DNA of 64,000 nt. Origin: Microbacterium sp. M28 (lineage in GTDB: Bacteria > Actinomycetota > Actinomycetes > Actinomycetales > Microbacteriaceae). This document shows positions 41,114 to 50,210 of this stretch, piece after piece (within the stretch, counting starts at the first letter, position 1; each line of letters starts with the position of its first letter). Below the pieces are notes generated by a model that saw nothing but the letters and a program-made list of their open reading frames with translations, ran no database searches and was not told the origin of the DNA. The position numbers were made by a program, and so were the translations under genes. The stretch is from positions 620,001 to 684,000 of the forward strand of contig NZ_CP107546.1 in assembly GCF_025836995.1 (NCBI RefSeq), written 5' to 3'.

Positions 41114-42819
41114 CGGCCTCTCCGGCCACGGATGCCGCGGCTCGCCTGTTCGCGTCGCTCATCGGCCACGGCGTCCGCGACGTCGTGCTGTCACCGGGGT
41201 CCCGTTCTCAGGCTCTCGCGCTCGCCGCGACGCACTTCGCCCGGCAGGGCTCGCTGCGCGTGCACGTGCGGATCGATGAACGCGTCGCGGGTTTCACGGC
41301 CCTGGGCATCGCACGCGAGCAGCGCGTCCCGGTCGCCGTGGTGTGCACCTCGGGCACGGCGGTCGCGAACCTGCTGCCCGCCACGATGGAGGCGTTCCAC
41401 GCCGGTGTCCCGCTTCTGCTGCTGACGGCGGACCGTCCGCCGGAACTGCGCGGAGTCGGTGCGAATCAGGCCACCGTCCAACCCGGACTGTTCGCCCCGT
41501 TCGCTCGGCTCAGCATCGACGCGCCGGTGCCGGGGGACGATGGCGACTTCGACTGGACGGCGCTCGGCGAACGCGCCGTGGCGGTCGCGCTCGGCGCGGA
41601 GACGGCTCCGTCCGAAGAGGTCGTCATCCGGCCGACCGCGGCGCCCATCGTGGGCGTCGCCGGTCCCGTACACCTGAACCTCCCCTCGAGGGAGCCGCTG
41701 TCCGCCGCGCTCTCGTCGTCGGCCATCGCGATGCCGGGGCCGGTGCCGGCCGCGGCCCCGATGACGCCGCTGACCGTGCAGCACGGGCCACGGACGCTCG
41801 TCCTCGCCGGTGCCGACGCCGGGCCCGACGCCGAGGCCGTCGCGCATGCGGGCGGCTGGCCACTGGTCGCCGAGATCGTCAGCGGCGCGCGCTTCGGGCG
41901 CGATCTCGTCCACGGTTACCGCGGACTTCTGCGGGACGACGCCCTCGGCGGACGCGTCCAGCGCGTGATCGTGTTCGGCCACCCGACCCTCAGCCGCGAG
42001 GCGACGGCGCTGCTTCGCCGCACCGACATCGAGATCATCGCCGTTCGATCGGGCGGAGAGGCGCTGGACCTCAACGGGCGCACGACACCCGTGGCATCCG
42101 TCGTCGTGGCGGAGGGCGAGCCCGATCGTGCCTGGCTCGGCTCCTGGCGCGCAGCATCGGCCGCGGCATCCGTCGACCTGACCGACCCGGCGCCGGATGC
42201 CGAAGGCCTGCTGTCGACGGACCCGGCCGTCCGACGCGAGGCGGTCGCCACCGAGCTCGCCGCCGTCCGCCGTCCGCTGGATCGGACGCTGCTCGCGGAT
42301 GCCGTCTGGCGCGCGACGTGGCCGCACGACCGGCTCGTGTTCGGGTCGTCCCGACTCGTGCGCGCCGCGGACGCGGTGCTGCCGGGCAAGAAGGTACCCG
42401 TGCACGCCAACCGTGGACTCGCCGGCATCGACGGGACCATCGCGACGGCGATGGGCATCGCGATCGCGAGTCAGACCGGCGGCCCGGCCGGCACCACGCG
42501 CGTCCTGCTCGGCGACCTGACCTTCCTGCACGACGTCGGTGCACTGCTGCTCCCGCCCGACGAACGCGAGCCGCGGCTTCAGGTGATCGTCGGCAACGAC
42601 CGCGGAGGAACGATCTTCGACTCGCTCGAGGTCGCCACGCAGGCACCCGTCGAGGATCTCGACCGCGCCTTCTACACACCGCACACCGTCGGCTTCGAAC
42701 ACCTCGCACGCGCATACGGCTGGGAGTATCAGCGCGTCACGACGCGGGCCGTCCTGGACCAGGTGCTCACGGCTCCTGCGGGCGGACGCCAGCTCATCGA
42801 GGTTCCGCTCGAGCGCTGA
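41110..42819 (+). CDS. menD: SEPHCHC synthase (2-oxoglutarate decarboxylase)
   Basis: This 569-residue ThDP enzyme condenses isochorismate with 2-oxoglutarate. SPGSRSQALALAA near residue 28 and HVRIDERVAGFTALGIAR near 52 (the ThDP Glu) are MenD hallmarks, and LLGDLTFLHDVGALLL near 470 is the GDG-type ThDP/Mg motif. It is the committed menaquinone step after MenF. It is translationally coupled to the PLDc_N gene. Length equals that of typical MenD. Confidence 0.95.
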   Translation: MTASPATDAAARLFASLIGHGVRDVVLSPGSRSQALALAATHFARQGSLRVHVRIDERVAGFTALGIAREQRVPVAVVCTSGTAVANLLPATMEAFHAGVPLLLLTADRPPELRGVGANQATVQPGLFAPFARLSIDAPVPGDDGDFDWTALGERAVAVALGAETAPSEEVVIRPTAAPIVGVAGPVHLNLPSREPLSAALSSSAIAMPGPVPAAAPMTPLTVQHGPRTLVLAGADAGPDAEAVAHAGGWPLVAEIVSGARFGRDLVHGYRGLLRDDALGGRVQRVIVFGHPTLSREATALLRRTDIEIIAVRSGGEALDLNGRTTPVASVVVAEGEPDRAWLGSWRAASAAASVDLTDPAPDAEGLLSTDPAVRREAVATELAAVRRPLDRTLLADAVWRATWPHDRLVFGSSRLVRAADAVLPGKKVPVHANRGLAGIDGTIATAMGIAIASQTGGPAGTTRVLLGDLTFLHDVGALLLPPDEREPRLQVIVGNDRGGTIFDSLEVATQAPVEDLDRAFYTPHTVGFEHLARAYGWEYQRVTTRAVLDQVLTAPAGGRQLIEVPLER

Positions 42820-42845
42820 GCCTCGCCCGCGACGCCGCGGTCGGG

Positions 42846-42851
42846 CAGGAT
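42846..42851 (+). promoter_or_regulatory. -10 box CAGGAT of the PPK2 gene
   Basis: CAGGAT ends 6 nt before ATG 42858. Confidence 0.35.
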
Positions 42852-42857
42852 GGGCGC

Positions 42858-43712
42858 ATGAGCACACACGGCTGGCACGCCGACGCATCCGAGATCCTTC
42901 GCGTGGACAGCGGATTCCGCCTGGAGAGGCTCGAGGCGGACAGCACGCCGGGCTATGACGGCGACAAGCATCGCGCTGCCAAGGATCTCGCGCACCGCGT
43001 GCAGGAACTCGGTGAGCTGCAGGAGCGGCTGTGGGCGCAGAGCCGAGTGGACGAGACGCGTCACGCCGTGCTGCTCGTGCTGCAGGCGATGGACTCTGCC
43101 GGAAAGGGCGGGATCGTCCGGCACGTGGTCGGCGGCGTCGACCCCCAGGGGGTCGAGCTCGCCGCCTTCAAGGCGCCGACCGACGAGGAGCGTGCGCAGG
43201 ACTTCCTCCGGCGGGTCGAGAAGCGGCTTCCCTCGCCCGGCTACATCGGCGTCTTCGACCGCTCGCACTACGAGGACGTGCTGATCGGGAAGGTGCGATC
43301 CCTCGCGGATGCCGCCGAGATCGAACGCCGCTACGACGCGATCAACGCGTTCGAGTCGCGCGTCGCGGCATCGGGGACGCGCATCATCAAGGTCATGCTG
43401 CACATCTCCCCGGAGGAGCAGAAGGAGCGGCTCATGGAGCGGCTCGAACGTCCGGACAAGCACTGGAAATACAACCCCGGAGACGTCGACGAGCGGCTGC
43501 TGTGGCCGGACTACATGGCCGCCTACCAGACCGTGTTCGAGCGGACCTCGACCGATGCCGCGCCCTGGTATGTCGTCCCGGCAGACCACAAGTGGTACGC
43601 GCGACTCGCGGTGCAGGAGCTGCTGATCTCGGCCCTGCAGGACACCGACCCGCAATGGCCGGTCGCCGACTTCGACGTGGAAGCCGAGAAGAAGCGCCTC
43701 GCCGCGAGCTGA
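42858..43712 (+). CDS. ppk2: Polyphosphate kinase 2 family protein
   Basis: The product is about 284 residues, one PPK2 domain. Walker A is LQAMDSAGKGG (about residue 80) and Walker B is GVFDRSHYEDVL (about 132), with the lid HWKYNPGDVDERLLW near 198. It transfers phosphate between polyphosphate and nucleotides. The class cannot be read with certainty from sequence. Transcribed alone between menD and a convergent menF. Confidence 0.9.
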   Translation: MSTHGWHADASEILRVDSGFRLERLEADSTPGYDGDKHRAAKDLAHRVQELGELQERLWAQSRVDETRHAVLLVLQAMDSAGKGGIVRHVVGGVDPQGVELAAFKAPTDEERAQDFLRRVEKRLPSPGYIGVFDRSHYEDVLIGKVRSLADAAEIERRYDAINAFESRVAASGTRIIKVMLHISPEEQKERLMERLERPDKHWKYNPGDVDERLLWPDYMAAYQTVFERTSTDAAPWYVVPADHKWYARLAVQELLISALQDTDPQWPVADFDVEAEKKRLAAS

Positions 43713-43726
43713 GCGACGCGCCGGCG

Positions 43727-43813
43727 GTTCACAACTCCTCAGAATCGATGGGTTCGCGCCGCCAAACGGCCGAGATCCAGCCGGAGTCCGGGCATTCATG
43801 AGGAGTTATGGAC
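43727..43813. repeat. Palindromic element, GTTCACAACTCCTCA family (copy 1)
   Basis: GTTCACAACTCCTCA (43727-43741) faces TCATGAGGAGTTATGGAC (43796-43813). The unit also occurs at 58510-58618. It lies between convergent ppk2 and menF and overlaps neither coding sequence. Confidence 0.75.
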
Positions 43814-43823
43814 GGCGACCCGC

Positions 43824-45068
43824 CTAGGCCAGAGCGTCGACGAGCGGCCGGAACTTCACCCGGGTCTCGAGCAGCTCGGTCTCGGGGTCGCTCCCGGCGA
43901 CGATTCCGGCACCCGCGTACGCGGTGACGGCGATCGGGGCATCCGCGTCGGCATCCGTGTCGAACTGCGCGCAGCGCAGCGCGATCGCCCACTCTCCGTC
44001 GCCCGCGGCATCCACCCACCCGACGGGCCCCGCGTAACGGCCACGGTCGAAGGGCTCGAGCTCGCGGATGGCGGCGATCGCGACGTCGGTCGGGGTCCCC
44101 GCGACGGCAGCGGTCGGGTGCAGCGCGCCGACGAGATCCAGGGCGGACTCTCCGTCGGACAGCTCGCCCTCGACGTCGGTCGCGAGGTGGAAGAGATTCG
44201 GCAGCTTCAGCAGGAAGGGCTGCTCGCTCGCCGCGAGCGCCCGCACGTGCGGGCGCAGCGCCACCAGCAGGCTCTGCACCGCGTACTGGTGTTCGTCGAG
44301 ATCCTTGGTGCTTGAAGCGAGGGCTGCCGAGGCGACCGTATCCGCGTCCGGATCCGCACCGCGCCCTATCGTCCCGGCCAGCACGCGGGCGGTGACCGTG
44401 CCCTGCTGCGCGGTCACGAGGGTCTCCGGGCTGGCGCCGATGAGGCCGTCGACGGCGAACGTCCAGGTGTCGGGGTAGCCGGTCGACAGCGCGCGGACGA
44501 GGCGGCGCAGATCGGAGCCTGCAGGGATCGTGCCCGCGAGATCGCGGGCGAGGACGACCTTGCTGAGCTCGCCGGCGCCGATGCGCTCCAGGGCAGCGCC
44601 GACCGATGCCTGGTAGCCCTCGGGGGTCTGCGCGCCGGGGCCGACCGTCCCGGCCCAGTGCGGTCCGTACTCGCGTTCGGCGAGCGGTGCCGCGTCGCCG
44701 ATGCGGGTGATCCAGCTGCGGCCGTTGCGCTTGCCGACGATGACCGACGGTACGACGAGGATGCTGTCGGCGGCGGAGTCCTCGTCGAAAGTGAGAGCGC
44801 CGAAGGCCACGAGACCGGATCCGGGCAGCTTCACGGTGTCGTCGATCTCGGCGTCCGCGCAGAGGCGACGCCAGGACTCGGCGGCGATCGCCGCGCGGGA
44901 AGAACCCTCGCCGGCTGCTACCCGGATCACCGCGGCGACACCGGATCCCGCCGCGACGAAGCCGTCGCCGCGGCGCAACCACGCGAGCGGAGCCTCGGGG
45001 TCGGCGTAGGCCAGCAGATCCTCGACCGGTTCGATCTCACGGGTCTGCACGACCAGGCTGTTGCTCAC
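43824..45068 (-). CDS. menF: Isochorismate synthase
   Basis: The product is about 414 residues of the chorismate-binding family. Family stretches are GELSKVVLARDLA near residue 165, IGASPETLV near 215, LAGTIGRG near 233, and LHPTAAVAGTP near 322; the final GAGIVAGSDPETELLETRVKF binds Mg and chorismate. It makes isochorismate for MenD. The start is GTG 45068, with TATCCT 6 nt upstream; a longer frame continues past it without support. It is about 1 kb from menD on the opposite strand. Confidence 0.9.
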   Translation of the reverse strand: MSNSLVVQTREIEPVEDLLAYADPEAPLAWLRRGDGFVAAGSGVAAVIRVAAGEGSSRAAIAAESWRRLCADAEIDDTVKLPGSGLVAFGALTFDEDSAADSILVVPSVIVGKRNGRSWITRIGDAAPLAEREYGPHWAGTVGPGAQTPEGYQASVGAALERIGAGELSKVVLARDLAGTIPAGSDLRRLVRALSTGYPDTWTFAVDGLIGASPETLVTAQQGTVTARVLAGTIGRGADPDADTVASAALASSTKDLDEHQYAVQSLLVALRPHVRALAASEQPFLLKLPNLFHLATDVEGELSDGESALDLVGALHPTAAVAGTPTDVAIAAIRELEPFDRGRYAGPVGWVDAAGDGEWAIALRCAQFDTDADADAPIAVTAYAGAGIVAGSDPETELLETRVKFRPLVDALA

Positions 45069-45074
45069 CCCTCC

Positions 45075-45080
45075 AGGATA
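45075..45080 (-). promoter_or_regulatory. -10 box TATCCT of menF
   Basis: The hexamer ends 6 nt before GTG 45068; GGAGGG fills the gap and is too close to the start for a usual ribosome site. Confidence 0.5.
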
Positions 45081-45123
45081 TGACCGTCGCGAAGGTGTCC
45101 CGGGCGCGGCCTGCGCCGCCGCA

Positions 45124-45129
45124 TAGGCT
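45124..45129 (+). promoter_or_regulatory. -10 box TAGGCT of the DUF402 gene
   Basis: TAGGCT ends 6 nt before ATG 45136. Confidence 0.5.
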
Positions 45130-45135
45130 GGCAGG

Positions 45136-45726
45136 ATGAGCGAGCGCCCCGAACCCGGCACCGAGATGATCTTCCAGTGGCGCAAGTGGGACGGTTCGCC
45201 GCACTGGCGGCACGAGTGCGTCTACCTCGGAGCGGATGCCTGGGGCGACTGGATCGGCCAGCCCATCGGGTTCCACAGCTCGCGCCCTGGCGCGGCTTTC
45301 GACGCGGACGTGCCGAACGTCACCCTGATCCCGGCGGTCGACCATGTGGGTCAGCGCAACAAGGTCACGCTGCAGGCCGGTTCCGCGGACTACGCGCTCA
45401 CGGTGAACCGCGACCACCCGCGCGATCTGCGCATCTACATCGACATCGCCTGGGATGTCCGCTGGTACGGCCCGCTGCTCGCCTCCGCGATCGACATGGA
45501 CCTCGACGTGATCCGGCGCACCGACGAGCAGGGCACGTATGTCGACGACCGCGACGAGTGGGCCGAGCACAGCGCGCGGTTCGGATATCCCGCGGACGTC
45601 ATGGCGCATCTGGAGGCGCTGACCTTCGATCTCGAGGATCGCGTGCGCCGGCAGGAGGCGCCGTTCGACGACGCGACGGCGGACGCCTGGCTCGACCGCC
45701 TCGTCGCCCTCGGTCTCGACCGCTGA
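45136..45726 (+). CDS. DUF402 (FomD-like) protein
   Basis: The 196-residue protein has the DUF402 barrel: VNRDHPRDLRIYIDIAWDVRWYG near residues 95-118 and DMDLDVIRRTDEQGTYVDDRDEW near 122-144, with clustered Asp/Glu typical of the divalent-metal phosphatase site (FomD acts on nucleotide-linked phosphonates). The cellular substrate is unknown. It begins a run of plus-strand genes that continues through the ferredoxin reductase. Confidence 0.85.
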   Translation: MSERPEPGTEMIFQWRKWDGSPHWRHECVYLGADAWGDWIGQPIGFHSSRPGAAFDADVPNVTLIPAVDHVGQRNKVTLQAGSADYALTVNRDHPRDLRIYIDIAWDVRWYGPLLASAIDMDLDVIRRTDEQGTYVDDRDEWAEHSARFGYPADVMAHLEALTFDLEDRVRRQEAPFDDATADAWLDRLVALGLDR

Positions 45727-45750
45727 GCCGTTCGGAACGGCGCCCCGCCA

Positions 45751-45756
45751 TAGACT
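45751..45756 (+). promoter_or_regulatory. -10 box TAGACT of menG
   Basis: TAGACT ends 6 nt before GTG 45763. Confidence 0.55.
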
Positions 45757-45762
45757 GGAACC

Positions 45763-46569
45763 GTGACTGAGCCCAACCGCGCCGACCTCGGCAAGGACCC
45801 GTCCCGCGTCAGCGGCATGTTCGATCAGGTCGCGGCCGGGTACGACCGCACGAACGTCGTCATGACGTTCGGCAATGATGCACTGTGGCGCGCTGCGTCC
45901 ACGCGTGCGGTCGGGCCGAAGCCGGGCGAGCGCATCCTCGACCTCGGTGCGGGGACGGCGTCCTCGTCGGCATCTCTCGCCCGCAGCGGAGCCGACGTCG
46001 TCGCGGCCGACTTCTCGCCCGGGATGCTCGCCGAGGGGCGTCGGCGCCACGGGCACCTGCCGAATCTGTCGTTCGTCGAGGCCGACGCCACGGACCTGCC
46101 GTTCGAGGATGCCGAGTTCGACGCCGTCACGATGTCCTACAGTCTGCGCAACGTGCAGGATCCGAAGAAGGCGCTGCGCGAGCTCCACCGGGTGACCAAA
46201 CCCGGTGGGCGACTGCTCATCAACGAATTCTCGACGCCGCCGAACCCGCTGTTCCGCGTGCTGTACCGCTTCTACAACGCGCAGATCCTTCCTCGTGTCG
46301 CCCGCCTGGCGGGGACGAACAGCGAGGCGTACGACTACCTGAACGAGTCGATCCGCGACTGGCCCGACCAGAAGGCGCTCGCCGCGTGGATCCGCGAGGC
46401 GGGCTGGATCGACGTCGCCCACCGCGATCTCAGCCTCGGCATCGTCGCGCTGCACCGCGCGACCAAGCCCGCCGCCCCTGCAGCGAAGAGCCGCCGACGG
46501 CGCGCGACCACGGCCGCACCGGCCGCCGGATCCACCTCCGGATCCACCTCCGAATCCGCGTCCTCCTGA
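45763..46569 (+). CDS. menG: Demethylmenaquinone methyltransferase
   Basis: The 268-residue SAM methyltransferase has ILDLGAGTASSSASLAR near residue 58 for SAM, DAVTMSYSLRNVQDPKKALRE near 117, and RVTKPGGRLLINEFSTPP near 142, which are UbiE/MenG hallmarks. It makes the final menaquinone methyl transfer. Beyond residue 230 is a basic, Ser/Gly/Thr-rich tail not needed for the fold. The polyprenyl synthase gene follows, fitting side-chain and ring assembly. Confidence 0.95.
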   Translation: MTEPNRADLGKDPSRVSGMFDQVAAGYDRTNVVMTFGNDALWRAASTRAVGPKPGERILDLGAGTASSSASLARSGADVVAADFSPGMLAEGRRRHGHLPNLSFVEADATDLPFEDAEFDAVTMSYSLRNVQDPKKALRELHRVTKPGGRLLINEFSTPPNPLFRVLYRFYNAQILPRVARLAGTNSEAYDYLNESIRDWPDQKALAAWIREAGWIDVAHRDLSLGIVALHRATKPAAPAAKSRRRRATTAAPAAGSTSGSTSESASS

Positions 46570-46592
46570 CCGAGCGACCCAGACGGTACGGG

Positions 46593-46598
46593 TAGGCT
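46593..46598 (+). promoter_or_regulatory. -10 box TAGGCT of the polyprenyl synthase gene
   Basis: TAGGCT ends 7 nt before GTG 46606, giving this gene its own promoter after menG. Confidence 0.5.
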
Positions 46599-46605
46599 GA
46601 CTCAC

Positions 46606-47667
46606 GTGACTTCGAGCCCCATCGCTCCGGGTTCGCGCCTGGCGAGCCGACTCGGCTTCAGCGACCGCGTCTTCATCGGCCCTGCGGCCCGGCGCGTCGC
46701 GCGGGAGATCGAAGACGGCCTCGAACTGGTCGAAGAGGGCCTCGCCGTCGACCTCCGCGTCGCGGACTCCGTGGCGGATGCCGCGAGCCGCTACCTCCTC
46801 GAAGCGGGCGGCAAGCGCGTTCGTCCGGTGCTGACGCTGTTGACCGCGCAGCTCGGCGACGGCAACACCACGGCCGTCATCGACATCGCCAAAGCGCTGG
46901 AGATGACGCACCTCGGCTCGCTCTATCACGACGACGTCATGGACGGCGCCGACCGCCGCCGCGGCGTCCCCGCCGCGCATGCGGTGTGGGGCAACAGCGT
47001 CGCGATCCTCACCGGCGACATCCTCTTCTCCCGGGCCAGCCAGCTCATGTCGCGCTATGGCGATCGTGCCATCCGTCTGCAGGCCGACACGTTCGAGCGC
47101 CTGGTCCTCGGACAGCTGCACGAGACCGTCGGCGCGCAGCCGGGCGACGACCCGATCGAGTTCTACATCCAGGTGCTCGCTGACAAGACCGGTTCGCTGA
47201 TCGCGGCCGCGACCCAGGCCGGTGCGCTGTTCTCGAACGCGCCGGAGGAGTACCACGAGCCGTTGCGGGTGTACGGCGAGAAGGTCGGCGTCGCCTTCCA
47301 GCTCATCGACGACGTGATCGATCTGTCGGCCAAGCCGGAGGACACCGGCAAGGTACCGGGTACCGACCTCCGCGCCGGAGTCCCGACGATGCCCTACCTC
47401 CTCCTGAAGGCACGCGAGGACGCCGAGGCGCAGGCTCTCGCGGCCCGCATCGACGACGGCGTCGCCCGCATCGCGGAAGGCGTCGACCCCGGCATCCTCG
47501 ATGAGCCCCTGGCCGAACTGCGCGACCACCCCGTGACGCAGCAGACTCTCGAACTCGCCCGTGCGTGGACGAGCGACGCGGTCGCCGTGCTCGCTCCGCT
47601 CCCGAAGGGCACCGTGCGCGAGGCGCTGACGCGTTTCGCCGAAACCCTCGCCGACCGCAGCAGCTGA
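46606..47667 (+). CDS. Long-chain polyprenyl diphosphate synthase
   Basis: The 353-residue trans-prenyltransferase has the first Asp-rich motif in LYHDDVMDGADRRRG (about residue 105) and the second in LIDDVIDLS (about 230), and GGKRVRPVLTLLTAQ near 67. It builds the menaquinone side chain from farnesyl or geranylgeranyl diphosphate. The product length is not certain; small residues near the first Asp motif suggest a long chain such as C40-C50, but the gene could be called hepT, ispB or grcC. Confidence 0.9.
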   Translation: MTSSPIAPGSRLASRLGFSDRVFIGPAARRVAREIEDGLELVEEGLAVDLRVADSVADAASRYLLEAGGKRVRPVLTLLTAQLGDGNTTAVIDIAKALEMTHLGSLYHDDVMDGADRRRGVPAAHAVWGNSVAILTGDILFSRASQLMSRYGDRAIRLQADTFERLVLGQLHETVGAQPGDDPIEFYIQVLADKTGSLIAAATQAGALFSNAPEEYHEPLRVYGEKVGVAFQLIDDVIDLSAKPEDTGKVPGTDLRAGVPTMPYLLLKAREDAEAQALAARIDDGVARIAEGVDPGILDEPLAELRDHPVTQQTLELARAWTSDAVAVLAPLPKGTVREALTRFAETLADRSS

Positions 47668-47702
47668 CGCTCGCCGGTCGCAGCAGCATCCGAAAGGGAA
47701 TC

Positions 47703-49073
47703 ATGACCAAGCTCAGGCTGGCCATCGTCGGGGCAGGCCCCGCAGGCATCTACGCCGCGGACATCCTGCTGAAGACCGAGCGGTCCTTCGACGTGTCGAT
47801 CGATCTGTTCGAACAGCTCCCCGCGCCGTACGGTCTCGTCCGCTACGGCGTCGCACCGGATCACCCACGCATCAAGGGTGTCATCGGTGCCCTGCGCGAC
47901 GTGCTCGATCGCGGCGATATCCGGGTCTTCGGCAACGTCCGCTTCGGCGAGGACATCACGCTCGCCGACCTCAAGAAGCACTACAACGCGGTGATCTTCG
48001 CCACTGGCGCGATCCGCGACACGAGCCTGGACATCCCCGGCGTCGACGCCACGGGCTCCTTCGGGGCCGCCGACTTCGTGAGCTGGTTCGACGGGCACCC
48101 CGACGTCCCGCGCGAGTGGACACTGGATGCCGAATCCGTCGCTGTCCTCGGCAACGGCAACGTCGCGCTCGACGTGGCGCGCATCCTCGCCAAGCACGCC
48201 GAGGACCTGCTGCCCACCGAGATCCCCGACAACGTGCACGCCGGTCTCGAGGCGTCCAAGGTCACAGACGTCCACGTCTTCGGCCGTCGCGGTCCCGCAC
48301 AGGTCAAGTTCACGCCGCTCGAGCTGCGCGAACTGGGCGAGCTGCGCGACGTCGACATGGTCGTGTACGACGAGGACTTCGACTACGACGAGGCATCCAA
48401 GGCCGCGGTCGAGAGCAATAAGCAGGTCAAGGTCATCGATCGCGTCCTGCAGCAGTGGCGCACCCGGCCGGGGGCGAACAACGCCGGCGGCGAGGCATCC
48501 CGCCGGTTGCACCTGCACTTCTGGGCGCGTCCGGTGGAGATCAGGAAGGATGCCGATGGCCGCGTCTCCGCGATCGTCTACGAGCGCACCCAGCCGGACG
48601 GCTCCGGCGGTGTGCAGGGCACGGGTGAGATGCGCGAGATCGCGATCGGCCAGCTGTACCGCGCCATCGGCTACTTCGGCTCGCCCCTGAAGGACGTGCC
48701 GTTCGACAAGAAGCACGGCGTGATCCCCAACCACGAGGGCCAGGTGCTCGCGAAGGATTCGAACGAGCGCGTTCCCGGCGTCTACGCCACCGGATGGATC
48801 AAGCGCGGCCCCGTCGGCCTGATCGGTCACACGAAGTCCGACGCCATGGAGACCGTCCAGCACCTCGTGAACGACCAGGGGTCGTGGTGGCAGCCGGAGG
48901 ACCCGTCCGAGGACGCCATCCCGGCTCTGCTCGCCTCGCGGAACGTCGCATGGACGGACCTCGACGGCTGGCACCGCCTCGACCAGCACGAGATCGCGCT
49001 GGGTGCCCCGCACGGCCGCGCCCGCATCAAGGTCGTCGATCGCGACGAGATGGTGCAGATCTCCCGCGACTGA
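47703..49073 (+). CDS. fprA: Ferredoxin-NADP(+) reductase (adrenodoxin-reductase type)
   Basis: The product is about 456 residues with FAD-binding VGAGPAGIYAADIL at the start, PAPYGLVRYGVAPDHP near residue 40, VLGNGNVALDVARILAKH near 153 for NADP, and GWIKRGPVGLIGHTKSDA near 362. This matches mycobacterial FprA and adrenodoxin reductases, which shuttle electrons between NADPH and ferredoxin. GAAAGGGAATC precedes ATG 47703. Confidence 0.9.
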   Translation: MTKLRLAIVGAGPAGIYAADILLKTERSFDVSIDLFEQLPAPYGLVRYGVAPDHPRIKGVIGALRDVLDRGDIRVFGNVRFGEDITLADLKKHYNAVIFATGAIRDTSLDIPGVDATGSFGAADFVSWFDGHPDVPREWTLDAESVAVLGNGNVALDVARILAKHAEDLLPTEIPDNVHAGLEASKVTDVHVFGRRGPAQVKFTPLELRELGELRDVDMVVYDEDFDYDEASKAAVESNKQVKVIDRVLQQWRTRPGANNAGGEASRRLHLHFWARPVEIRKDADGRVSAIVYERTQPDGSGGVQGTGEMREIAIGQLYRAIGYFGSPLKDVPFDKKHGVIPNHEGQVLAKDSNERVPGVYATGWIKRGPVGLIGHTKSDAMETVQHLVNDQGSWWQPEDPSEDAIPALLASRNVAWTDLDGWHRLDQHEIALGAPHGRARIKVVDRDEMVQISRD

Positions 49074-49160
49074 CCTGCTTCGGTCATGCATGCGGCGAGG
49101 ACGCGTGGGCCCGCCGCCGCAGGCGTGACCGGGCTCCCGCGTCTATGCCGTCTCGTGGCT

Positions 49161-49166
49161 TAGTCT
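49161..49166 (+). promoter_or_regulatory. -10 box TAGTCT of the lipoprotein gene
   Basis: TAGTCT ends 6 nt before ATG 49173. Confidence 0.5.
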
Positions 49167-49172
49167 GGCGTC

Positions 49173-50210
49173 ATGCTCCGACGTAAGTGGTGGGTTCCGA
49201 TGCTCGCTGTTGTGCTCGTCGTTGCGGCCGGTTGCGCTCCGGCCGCGACTCCGTCTCCGTCGGATCGGACACCCGACGCCGTCGATACGTCGACCCCGAC
49301 CCCGACCGCGGCGCCCGCAGGCGCGCCGCAAGCGGCGTTCGATCTGTCCTGCGACGACGTGGTGTTCGCGATGACGGAGCTCTTCGGCACCCCGTCGGCG
49401 CCCGTCGCCGAGCACCTGTGGCTGAAGGAGTCTCCGAGCTGGTATCCGGGGCCTGCGCAATACATGTTCGCCCGAGCCGGCGGCGCGGTGTGCGCGTACG
49501 ACGACGGCGAGACATCATGGCAGATCACGGCGAGCACCGGCGCGCAGGACGTCCTTGATGACCTGGCCGCCAATGGGTACACCGACGGGGACCTGGCGCC
49601 CCGGTGCGATGACGGGCGCTGCGCGGTCCTCGTCCGCGACGGAGACATCCTCGTGGAGGCGACGGTTCTCGGCCCCGAGATCACCGAGGGCGATCTGGAG
49701 CCCGTTCGCGCGGCGCTCGTCGGACTCGCTGCGCAGGCTGCCGAAACGGTAGAGCCCGTCGAGGTCGCGCCCAGCCCGATCGCTGGCGCCGCGTGCGATC
49801 AGTTGCTCGCGCCGGAGACACTCGCATCGACGTGGGACGTCCCGGCGCAGCTCCACTCGGAGTTCGGCGGTTGGGGCATCCCGGCAGCTGTCTACTGGAA
49901 GCAGGGCGGCGCTCGAGCCTGCCTCTATCTCGAAACGCCCGGTGCGTACGACGGCGAGCACTACCTCACGCTGACGACGCTGCCGGCCGGTCGCTGGGCG
50001 GCTGAGTTGCCGACCGGACGCTCCGCAGTCGATATCGAGGGTGCCGATGCCGCGTACTCCGGTGAGGAGGAGTACTACGATGATCTGCCGTTCATCGACA
50101 TCGTCGTCGGTGATGACTGGGTGCGCGTCTCCGCGCCGGGGCGATCCATGGACGATCTGATGGCGGTGGCTCCGCTCGTCGCGGCTAACATGACCGCATT
50201 GGGCACATGA
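49173..50210 (+). CDS. Lipoprotein of unknown function
   Basis: The 345-residue protein has a lipoprotein signal (LAVVLVVAAGC, lipid Cys at residue 21) and a Pro/Thr-rich linker to about residue 55. Two similar halves follow, each with paired Cys: SCDDVVFAMTELFG (58) with VCAYDDGE (106) and the RCDDGRC loop (144), then ACDQLLAPETLA (207) with ACLYLETPG (249). It looks like a tandem duplicated extracellular domain. No family was recognised. It is coupled to the hydrolase gene by ATGA. Confidence 0.75.
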   Translation: MLRRKWWVPMLAVVLVVAAGCAPAATPSPSDRTPDAVDTSTPTPTAAPAGAPQAAFDLSCDDVVFAMTELFGTPSAPVAEHLWLKESPSWYPGPAQYMFARAGGAVCAYDDGETSWQITASTGAQDVLDDLAANGYTDGDLAPRCDDGRCAVLVRDGDILVEATVLGPEITEGDLEPVRAALVGLAAQAAETVEPVEVAPSPIAGAACDQLLAPETLASTWDVPAQLHSEFGGWGIPAAVYWKQGGARACLYLETPGAYDGEHYLTLTTLPAGRWAAELPTGRSAVDIEGADAAYSGEEEYYDDLPFIDIVVGDDWVRVSAPGRSMDDLMAVAPLVAANMTALGT

